This document shows, piece by piece, positions 1 to 5,288 of a stretch of 5,934 nucleotides of DNA. Below the pieces are notes generated by a model. It was given only the letters and a program-made list of their open reading frames with translations. It was not told the origin of the DNA and did no database searches. The DNA is from Planctomycetes bacterium RBG_13_46_10 (GTDB lineage Bacteria > Planctomycetota > Phycisphaerae > Sedimentisphaerales > Anaerobacaceae), in assembly GCA_001824645.1 (NCBI GenBank), contig MHYD01000053.1, positions 41,040 through 46,973 on the forward strand. Direction: 5' to 3'. Position numbers and translations under genes: made by a program. The stretch's first letter is position 1. The number at the start of each line of letters is the position of its first letter.

Positions 1-1275
1 CTTGGGATAGAAGTATGTTGTTTTATGCGGCATCCTTTCGCCGGCAGCGGTAATCATCTGTAGCTGTTTCATCTTGACCGGATTCAAAATAAACAGCACC
101 TGCTTTTGGCCGGAATCGACAAGGCTTATTGAATCATCTACAGCGTTAGGGACACCTTTTACATACTCAACACTTCCATTTTCAATTAATTGTTTCTCGT
201 CTATACCTAAAAGCTTTTGGAGCACAAGCTTGTGCAGAACAGAAACATCAAGTGACTTCCATGCGTCACTTTTATCCGCTACAGCCGAATCTATAGCTTG
301 CTTATTCTTTAAGACAGCCGCATAGAAAGCATCGTTGCCGAAGTAGATGCCAAATGCGTTTCTATCATTATTGCACTCGGCATGGATTTGTGTAACCATT
401 TTCTGATAAGCTGCATCCTTGCCACCGGCGGAACTAAATGGCAGCTCCGTGACACTAAAGTCTTTTTTAAGGCCGGCGACAAATTTCATAATGTTAAAAT
501 TTTTAATATCACCAACGAGGCGATGAGTAGCCAAAAGCTTAAGGCCGTCCTGACAGATATTGGCAAAAGAAATCATCTGATACCTGGCTGCCGGGTTGGC
601 GTTTTCTTTGGAATAGGCCAGGCCGGTTGTGTAGCGGTGGTGGCCATCAGCGATAATACAGCTTTTGTCGCTCATCATTCTCACTATAGCATTAATACAG
701 GAGCGGTCCGTTATTGCAAAAAGACGCTGGCGAATGTCTTCAAATATAAAATCAGCAAGCGGTTTTTGCTCGGCTATGCTTTCAATGATTTTCTCTGAAA
801 TTCTTTGTTCATCCTCATAAAGCATAAACACCAGCCCAAACCGAGCAGCAGTTGCCCGTTTAAGATTCAGCCTGTCGGTCACCGGCCTCTCAAAAACTTC
901 TTCATGAGGCCGGACTTTCGGGCCGAATTCTTCCAGTTTGGTCAAAGCAATAAAACTTAGGCGTTGATACTTGACCTCAGCTATTTGAAAATCCTGGATA
1001 TAAGCGTATATAGCTTCTTTAGAATCCTGTTTCAAAACACCTGATTTTATCCATTGAGTCAGACAGTCAGCTGCCCTTGTGTATTGATTATTGCACTGGT
1101 CGTCTGTGGGTGTTGTTTTTCCCTTCGTAATTCGCACGATATTATATTCGCTTTTTTCATAGAGCTGCTGCTGTTCGGATGGACCGATTACGTCAAAAGG
1201 AGGAGCGATACAATTGCCTATATCGCCGACCACCCTTGGATTGAATCTAAACCCTTTGAACGGCCTAATTTCCAT
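1..1275 (-). CDS. DUF1015 family protein, 3' end cut by window edge
   Basis: The minus strand is open from an ATG at 1275 to the window edge, giving 425 codons without a stop. The product matches the DUF1015 family (Pfam PF06245, COG4198 as I recall it), conserved bacterial and archaeal proteins of roughly 400-430 residues with no firmly established biochemical role. Seen in the sequence: an N-terminal RPFKGFR (residues 4-10), APPFDVI (24-30, the family's APPYDV signature), RPHEEVF (122-128), the hallmark ADGHHRY (209-215), and GERMPHKTTYFYPK (412-425) near the usual C terminus. Probably only a handful of residues are missing. The start is fixed by an in-frame TAA 18 bases upstream, with AGGA just before the ATG as a close-set ribosome site. 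No signal peptide or membrane segment is evident, so the protein is probably cytosolic. It lies downstream of clpC on the same strand but has its own promoter. Family assignment is confident; function is unknown. Confidence 0.93.
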   Translation of the reverse strand, partial: MEIRPFKGFRFNPRVVGDIGNCIAPPFDVIGPSEQQQLYEKSEYNIVRITKGKTTPTDDQCNNQYTRAADCLTQWIKSGVLKQDSKEAIYAYIQDFQIAEVKYQRLSFIALTKLEEFGPKVRPHEEVFERPVTDRLNLKRATAARFGLVFMLYEDEQRISEKIIESIAEQKPLADFIFEDIRQRLFAITDRSCINAIVRMMSDKSCIIADGHHRYTTGLAYSKENANPAARYQMISFANICQDGLKLLATHRLVGDIKNFNIMKFVAGLKKDFSVTELPFSSAGGKDAAYQKMVTQIHAECNNDRNAFGIYFGNDAFYAAVLKNKQAIDSAVADKSDAWKSLDVSVLHKLVLQKLLGIDEKQLIENGSVEYVKGVPNAVDDSISLVDSGQKQVLFILNPVKMKQLQMITAAGERMPHKTTYFYPK

Positions 1276-1334
1276 TCTTCCTAATCCAGCAACTTAAACC
1301 TGCGAACATAGCTTATAAAAAACAAAGGTAAGGG

Positions 1335-1363
1335 ATAATAATAAAGAAAACCAATCTTGTCAA
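1335..1363 (-). promoter_or_regulatory. Sigma70-type promoter of the DUF1015 gene
   Basis: On the minus strand a perfect TTGACA (1363-1358) is followed by a 17-base spacer and TATTAT (1340-1335), one mismatch from the consensus -10. Transcription would begin near 1328 and give a leader of about 53 bases before the ATG at 1275. This suggests the DUF1015 gene can be expressed independently of clpC. Confidence 0.7.
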
Positions 1364-1375
1364 AGGGGATGCGTT

Positions 1376-1439
1376 AAAAAGCAGGGCCAAGGATGAATAT
1401 TTATTAAATTACAACCCTTGGAGAAAATAAATACTCCAA
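1376..1439 (-). terminator. Weak stem-loops after clpC, possible terminator
   Basis: Two short inverted repeats lie between the clpC stop and the DUF1015 promoter. TTGGAG/CTCCAA (arms 1418-1423 and 1434-1439) is a 6-bp stem with a 10-base loop. CCAAGG/CCTTGG (arms 1387-1392 and 1416-1421) is a 6-bp stem with a long AT-rich loop. Read on the minus strand, the second is followed seven bases later by TTTTT (1380-1376). The arms overlap, so only one stem can form at a time. The GC content and spacing are poor for an intrinsic terminator, so this is tentative. Confidence 0.25.
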
Positions 1440-1467
1440 TGTTACCTGATTTCTCTACACAAGTCGG

Positions 1468-3969
1468 TTATTCAGAGTGCGCGACAACGGATTTGCTTTT
1501 TTCAGGCACTTCTACTTCAATGCCTTCAAATTTCAGATTTTCCTCATCCTGCACGTCAATCTTGATAAGGTTTTTGCCTTCGAATTTGCCTGCCAGCACA
1601 GCCTCGGAAAGCGGGTCTTCTATGTAATGCTCGATAGCTCTCCGCAAAGGTCTGGCTCCGAATTCCGGATTGAATCCTTTATCTATCAAGAATTCCTTGG
1701 CATGCTCGTTCAGCTCCAGCTTCAGACCATGCTCAATCAGCCGCTTGAATACCTTCGCAAGCTCGTAATCAACAATAGTCTGCAGATTTTCTCTGGTCAA
1801 TGCCTTGAAGACTATTATATCATCAACACGGTTCAAGAATTCCGGTCTGAAGTGACGCTCCACTTCTTTCTGGAGGATCTCTTTCATCTTTTCGTAATTC
1901 GCTTCCGGAGTCTTCTTGCCGAAACCGAACCCGCCCTGATTCTTGATTAGCTCTGCGCCGATGTTACTTGTCATAATAAGAACGACGTTCTTAAAGTCGA
2001 TGCTCCGTCCAAAGCTGTCGGTGAGCCTGCCCTCGTCCATAATCTGCAGCAATATGTTATAGACATCCGGATGTGCCTTTTCTATCTCATCCAGCAGGAG
2101 CACTGCATACGGACGACGCCTGATTCTTTCGGTCAACTGACCGCCTTCTTCATAGCCAACATACCCCGGAGGAGCACCCACTAATCGGCTTACGTTGTGC
2201 TTCTCCATAAATTCGCTCATATCCAGCCGGATGAGTGAATTTCTGTCACTGAACATAAACTCCGCCAAAGCCTGCGCAAGCAGGGTTTTACCCACACCGC
2301 TGGGGCCAAGGAATATAAAGCAGCCCATCGGACGATTCGGGTCCTTCATACCGCTTCGAGACCTTCTTACAGCTTTGGCAACCGCGTTGATTGCCTGGTC
2401 CTGTGAAACCACCGTTCTGTGCAGCTCGGCTTCGAGCTCAAGCAACCTCTGTGTTTCTTTTTTCTCCAATTTCGTCAGCGGCACTCCGGTCATATTGCTG
2501 ACAACCTCCGCTATTACTTCGGTATCAACTACACCGGTGGCTTCCTTATTTTCCTCGTACCATTTCTTTTGCAGTTGAGTTTTTTCATCCAGTAGCTGCT
2601 GGGCTTCATCTCTCAATGCGGCTGCGCGTTCATAGTCGGCATTTCTGACCGCTTCATCTTTTTCCCGCTGAAGTTTTTCAACTCTTTCTTCGATTTCTGT
2701 CAAATCCGGAGGAAGAGTCATATTCTTGAGCCGAACCCTTGCACCGGATTCGTCGATCACATCTATCGCTTTGTCGGGCAGGCATCTTCCAGCGATATAT
2801 CTGGTGGACAATTCCACCGCCTGGAAAAGCGCCTCATCTGTGAACCGAACCCTGTGGTGTGCCTCATAACGGTCCTGAAGACCTCTGAGGATTTCGAGGG
2901 TTTCATCCTTTGAAGGCGGCTCAACGATTATCGTCTGGAATCGCCGCTCAAGGGCACCGTCTTTCTCAATATACTTTCTGTACTCATCGAGAGTGGTAGC
3001 ACCGATACATTGCACCTCTCCCCTTGCGAGAGCCGGCTTCAGCACGTTCGCGGCATCTATGGCACCTTCAGCTCCGCCTGCCCCGACCAGAGTATGAAGC
3101 TCATCTACAAACAAGACAACGTTGGTCGCCCGTTTGACCTCGTTTATAACAGCTTTTATTCGCTCTTCAAACTGTCCACGATATTTTGTGCCGGCTACCA
3201 TCATTGCCAAATCCAGAACTACGATTCGTTTATCCTTGAGTAGCTCCGGTACTTGTTTGTGTATTATCTGCTGACTCAACCCCTCGACAATGGCGGTTTT
3301 GCCGACGCCCGCTTCCCCTAATAAAACCGGATTATTTTTCGTACGTCTGCAAAGTATCTGTATTAACCGCTCAATCTCTCTTTTCCTGCCGATAACAGGG
3401 TCAAGTTCGTTGTCGGTTGCTAATTGCGTGAGGTCCCTTCCGAAACTGTCCAATGCCGGTGTCTTGCTTTTTGGTTTTCGGCCAAGCGTCGGCCCCATTT
3501 TCATTCCGAGACCGCTGGGGCCGTCATCCCCACCTGCACCGAGCAGATTTAATACCTCCTGCCTAACATCTTCCAGCTTCAAACCCAGACTCAGAAGAAC
3601 CTGAGCAGCGATTCCCTCGGTCTCCCGTAAAAGACCAAGCAGGATATGCTCAGTCCCTACGTAATTATGGTTCAATGCCCTGGCTTCTTCGATAGCATAC
3701 TCAATGACCTTTTTGGCTCGTGGCGTCTGAGGGAGTTTACCCATAGTGACCATATCCGGCCCGCTCTTAACCTGCTTTTCAACCTCAAGGCGTAGTTTCT
3801 TTATGTCCACATCAAGATTTTTAAGAACCGTAGCGCCGACTCCGCTGCCCTCTTTAACCAAACCAAGCAGGATGTGCTCAGTACCTATATATTCATGGTT
3901 AAATCTCTGCGCTTCCTGGTTGGCTAACGCCATTACCTTACGTGCACGGTCTGTAAATCGTTCAAACAT
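1468..3969 (-). CDS. clpC: ClpC-type AAA+ unfoldase, ATPase subunit of the Clp protease
   Basis: This complete 833-residue Hsp100 protein should form ATP-driven hexamers in the cytosol that unfold proteins and feed them to ClpP. Two Clp_N repeats (about 1-75 and 78-145) each carry a GTEHILLGL motif. AAA+ module 1 has Walker A GEAGVGKT (218-225), Walker B ending in D289-E290, pore loop KYRG (262-265) and Arg-finger region ERRF (341-344). A short UVR-type middle segment (about 425-465) marks it as ClpC rather than ClpB, which has a much longer coiled coil there. Module 2 has Walker A GPSGVGKT (555-562), Walker B VLLLDE (623-628), pore loop GYVGY (602-606), FRPEFLNR (707-714) with the Arg finger, and sensor-2 GARPLRR (771-777). 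FGF (681-683) sits where the ClpP-docking loop is expected. The ATG at 3969 opens the canonical MFERFTDRARKV start; GGGG lies about six bases upstream. No clpP or mcsAB/ctsR genes are visible nearby. Nothing looks broken. Confidence 0.98.
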   Translation of the reverse strand: MFERFTDRARKVMALANQEAQRFNHEYIGTEHILLGLVKEGSGVGATVLKNLDVDIKKLRLEVEKQVKSGPDMVTMGKLPQTPRAKKVIEYAIEEARALNHNYVGTEHILLGLLRETEGIAAQVLLSLGLKLEDVRQEVLNLLGAGGDDGPSGLGMKMGPTLGRKPKSKTPALDSFGRDLTQLATDNELDPVIGRKREIERLIQILCRRTKNNPVLLGEAGVGKTAIVEGLSQQIIHKQVPELLKDKRIVVLDLAMMVAGTKYRGQFEERIKAVINEVKRATNVVLFVDELHTLVGAGGAEGAIDAANVLKPALARGEVQCIGATTLDEYRKYIEKDGALERRFQTIIVEPPSKDETLEILRGLQDRYEAHHRVRFTDEALFQAVELSTRYIAGRCLPDKAIDVIDESGARVRLKNMTLPPDLTEIEERVEKLQREKDEAVRNADYERAAALRDEAQQLLDEKTQLQKKWYEENKEATGVVDTEVIAEVVSNMTGVPLTKLEKKETQRLLELEAELHRTVVSQDQAINAVAKAVRRSRSGMKDPNRPMGCFIFLGPSGVGKTLLAQALAEFMFSDRNSLIRLDMSEFMEKHNVSRLVGAPPGYVGYEEGGQLTERIRRRPYAVLLLDEIEKAHPDVYNILLQIMDEGRLTDSFGRSIDFKNVVLIMTSNIGAELIKNQGGFGFGKKTPEANYEKMKEILQKEVERHFRPEFLNRVDDIIVFKALTRENLQTIVDYELAKVFKRLIEHGLKLELNEHAKEFLIDKGFNPEFGARPLRRAIEHYIEDPLSEAVLAGKFEGKNLIKIDVQDEENLKFEGIEVEVPEKSKSVVAHSE

Positions 3970-4038
3970 CTTCTACCCCGTTATAATCTTATTTTTACAG
4001 TTTCACGTTAAGATGACCTCATTTTTATCGAAGTCTCT

Positions 4039-4047
4039 ATTATAACA
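4039..4047 (-). promoter_or_regulatory. Proximal clpC promoter, extended -10
   Basis: The minus strand reads TGTTATAAT (4047-4039): a perfect TATAAT (4044-4039) preceded by TG with one base between, the extended -10 form that can work with a poor -35. No good -35 hexamer is visible 16-18 bases upstream. Initiation would fall near 4032, giving a leader of about 63 bases to the clpC ATG. Confidence 0.55.
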
Positions 4048-4104
4048 TATTTTCCTAAAAAATAAATTCATCAATTCCAATACTTGCTTGCCTCGCAAAC
4101 AGTA

Positions 4105-4134
4105 ATTATATCGCGATACAGCCTGAGCTGTCAA
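4105..4134 (-). promoter_or_regulatory. Distal clpC promoter, full sigma70 consensus
   Basis: On the minus strand TTGACA (4134-4129) and TATAAT (4110-4105) are both perfect consensus hexamers separated by 18 bases. Initiation near 4098 would give a leader of about 128 bases before clpC, passing through the second promoter. No CIRCE inverted repeat or CtsR-type heptad repeat is seen around it, so the sequence suggests housekeeping expression rather than one of those heat-shock circuits. Confidence 0.72.
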
Positions 4135-4176
4135 AAAATCCTCTTTTTTTAAAAGCTCTTATCTAATTATATTGCC

Positions 4177-4201
4177 AAAAATGAACCTGTGTTCATTTTT
4201 T
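4177..4201. terminator. Perfect AT-rich hairpin with T tails, possible bidirectional terminator
   Basis: AAAAATGAAC (4177-4186) and GTTCATTTTT (4191-4200) form a perfect 10-bp stem around the four-base loop CTGT. Because the outer stem is A on one side and T on the other, each strand shows a core ATGAAC/GTTCAT hairpin followed by a T run. It lies between the small gene and the distal clpC promoter, where it would insulate clpC from readthrough. The stem has few G-C pairs, so efficiency is uncertain. Confidence 0.45.
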
Positions 4202-4240
4202 CGGACTATGGCTTACGTTTTTAACTTAACTTTTATCGGC

Positions 4241-4263
4241 AAAAAACACAGGGAACTTTCCCT
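4241..4263 (-). terminator. Intrinsic terminator-like hairpin downstream of the small coiled-coil gene
   Basis: On the minus strand AGGGA (4263-4259) and TCCCT (4254-4250) form a 5-bp stem around AAGT, followed by GTG and six T residues (4246-4241). This is the layout of a short Rho-independent terminator. It lies about 205 bases after the stop of the small gene at 4468, so the transcript would carry a long 3' untranslated tail, or the hairpin may end a separate short RNA. Confidence 0.45.
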
Positions 4264-4467
4264 TAGAGTTCAAGAAGCTAATATTTTGACGAGTAAAAAT
4301 TTGTTTTCGAATGTTAATTTGCAGTGAACACAAAAAATGCTTTAAGCACAAATAAACATTGTTTGTCAGTTGACTTTTAAATTAAGGTGGTCTTTAGTGT
4401 GATTTATCCGGACTATTCAGACTTTATGGTTATATGTTCGGCTATTTTATTTCTGATTACTTCGCTT

Positions 4468-4728
4468 TTATCGGTTGTCTTCCTCAAGCAATTTTCGCAG
4501 ATAATCGTTTTCTCTGCGGGTCGCCTCAAGATCAAAAGCCTGATACTTTATACATACCCGCAGATAATCCAGCAGGTCCTGTTGTCGATTGGCGTTGCTT
4601 TCAATCTGTTTTTGGTTGGCTTTTGCCTGCTCGGCGAGCTTCGCCAGCTTACTTGCCTGCAGGTCGGTAGCATCCCCAAATTCTTTAAGTAGCTCGCTGA
4701 GTTTGTCTTCTAATCTCGTTTCGTCCAT
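4468..4728 (-). CDS. Small charged coiled-coil protein of unknown function
   Basis: I do not recognise this 86-residue protein. It is rich in Leu, Glu, Lys, Asp, Ala and Gln, with helix-friendly stretches such as RLEDKLSELLKEF (5-17), KLAKLAEQAKANQKQIE (27-43) and ENDYLRKLLEE (73-83) whose leucine spacing suggests amphipathic helices or a short coiled coil. There is no glycine-rich loop, membrane segment or signal peptide, and a single cysteine (C59). The frame extends upstream to an ATG at 4797, but I chose 4728 because GGAGGAGG (4741-4734) sits five bases before it and because the extra N terminus is hydrophobic and unlike the rest. It lies on the same strand as clpC, about 500 bases upstream, with terminator-like hairpins between, and is divergent from htrA. 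A role as a small adaptor or scaffold is only speculation. That it is a real gene is likely from the ribosome site and composition. Confidence 0.75.
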   Translation of the reverse strand: MDETRLEDKLSELLKEFGDATDLQASKLAKLAEQAKANQKQIESNANRQQDLLDYLRVCIKYQAFDLEATRRENDYLRKLLEEDNR

Positions 4729-4753
4729 CACAGCCTCCTCCAGAACATACTCT

Positions 4754-4759
4754 ATTGTA
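4754..4759 (-). promoter_or_regulatory. Possible -10 element for the small coiled-coil gene
   Basis: The minus strand reads TACAAT (4759-4754), one mismatch from TATAAT, placed so that initiation would occur about 20 bases before the ATG at 4728 and just upstream of its strong ribosome site. No clear -35 hexamer is visible at 16-18 bases, so this is weak. Confidence 0.3.
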
Positions 4760-4799
4760 ATATCTAAAAAGCCTAAATAAAACAGAAATAAGAGCAAAA

Positions 4800-4815
4800 T
4801 GCATACCTATATGCA
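4800..4815. repeat. Short perfect dyad upstream of the small gene
   Basis: TGCATA (4800-4805) and TATGCA (4810-4815) form a perfect 6-base inverted repeat around CCTA. It sits about 40 bases upstream of the possible -10 of the small gene, where a regulator site could lie. No T run follows it, so it is not a terminator. A dyad this short could be chance in AT-rich DNA. Confidence 0.3.
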
Positions 4816-4903
4816 CATAAATTTTACCTTTTATTGGATTTAACTTACGACCCGGAAAAATCGCCAATGAATAAGGGCAGGTAAAACGATATTAACTTTT
4901 GTT

Positions 4904-4932
4904 TTGACTGTTCAAAATTTAACTAATATACG
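4904..4932 (+). promoter_or_regulatory. Weak plus-strand promoter candidate upstream of htrA
   Basis: TTGACT (4904-4909, one mismatch) and TATACG (4927-4932, two mismatches) are 17 bases apart. Initiation near 4939 would give a leader of about 350 bases to htrA. In DNA this AT-rich such matches are common, so it is listed only as a candidate. Confidence 0.22.
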
Positions 4933-5030
4933 GATTAAAAGCCTATGTTGTAAAAAACATACACCGCCTCTCCTGCTGCCTTTTTCATACTTTTAATGGC
5001 GTTTTTCACTATCATCAGCCATGTTTTATG

Positions 5031-5059
5031 TTGACAATCGTAAACATTGCCTATGTAAT
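5031..5059 (+). promoter_or_regulatory. Sigma70-type promoter upstream of htrA
   Basis: A perfect TTGACA (5031-5036), a 17-base spacer and TGTAAT (5054-5059, one mismatch) make a strong plus-strand promoter candidate. Initiation near 5066 would leave a leader of about 223 bases before the htrA ATG, long for a simple mRNA. A nearer, less canonical promoter for an alternative sigma factor may also exist. No clear RpoE-type GGAACTT/TCnnA pair was found. Confidence 0.6.
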
Positions 5060-5288
5060 GAAACTCCTCAATTTGGCCTTGCAGGACATACAAATTTTTC
5101 TTTCCCTAAACGCTCCTTTACCCCACTGCTAAAATACTTTTTTTGTCTGTTATCACTGTATATTCAATAAAAAAATTTGACGTTGTGAACTTACGCTTCT
5201 CAAAATCGTAAAAACACTATATAAATTGTCCTTATTGTGTTTACTTTTAACGATTATGGATAATTATCTTAAAATCAGGAGATTAAAC

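Larger units (their letters stand above)
3970..4467. other. Non-coding region between the small gene and clpC
   Basis: This 498-base stretch is strongly AT-rich and carries no convincing coding frame on either strand. It holds the two clpC promoters, the hairpin at 4177-4201 and the T-tailed hairpin at 4241-4263. A weaker 8-bp stem, one pair of it a G-T wobble, lies at 4348-4366 (ACAAATAA/TTGTTTGT, loop ACA). I see nothing recognisable in 4264-4347 or 4367-4467. Confidence 0.6.
4729..5288. other. Divergent intergenic region between the small gene and htrA
   Basis: This 560-base AT-rich stretch has no convincing gene. Its left end holds the ribosome site, possible -10 and dyad of the minus-strand small gene. 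The middle and right hold plus-strand promoter candidates at 4904-4932 and 5031-5059 and the htrA leader. Short frames exist only as fragments without ribosome sites. The stretch 5060-5270 shows no clear stem-loop or known riboswitch pattern. Confidence 0.6.

Noticed and set aside
382..798. 138-codon plus-strand open frame
   Set aside because: It lies antisense to the DUF1015 gene, whose minus-strand translation carries clear family motifs; no ribosome site precedes it. The same applies to the plus-strand frames at 74-325 and 1054-1284.
1477..3604. Several plus-strand frames of 77-157 codons (1477-1950, 2195-2578, 3010-3243, 3290-3604)
   Set aside because: All are antisense to clpC, which is intact and highly conserved across this range; their products look like reverse-strand noise.
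3970..3990. TATAAC just upstream of the clpC start as a third promoter
   Set aside because: It would place initiation at or beyond the ATG and has no matching -35 hexamer.
3746..4045. 99-codon plus-strand frame crossing the clpC start
   Set aside because: Most of it is antisense to the conserved Clp_N repeat and the remainder lies over the clpC leader and promoter.
4387..4780. Plus-strand frames at 4387-4692, 4434-4670 and 4589-4780, one with hydrophobic stretches that could pass for a small membrane protein
   Set aside because: They are mostly antisense to the 86-residue coiled-coil gene, which has a far better ribosome site. The hydrophobicity is what the reverse strand of Glu/Lys/Gln-rich coding DNA gives.
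4685..4867. 60-codon minus-strand frame overlapping the start of the small gene
   Set aside because: It is out of frame with the small gene, uses its ribosome site region as coding sequence and has no ribosome site of its own.
5170..5225. Possible envelope-stress (RpoE-like) promoter GAACTT near 5190 upstream of htrA
   Set aside because: The downstream TCnnA-like bases are at the wrong spacing, and the first G of the -35 motif is absent.
5256..5288. Upstream in-frame ATG for htrA at 5256
   Set aside because: No Shine-Dalgarno sequence precedes it and it would add a charged 11-residue extension ahead of the signal peptide; AGGAG before 5289 decides the start.
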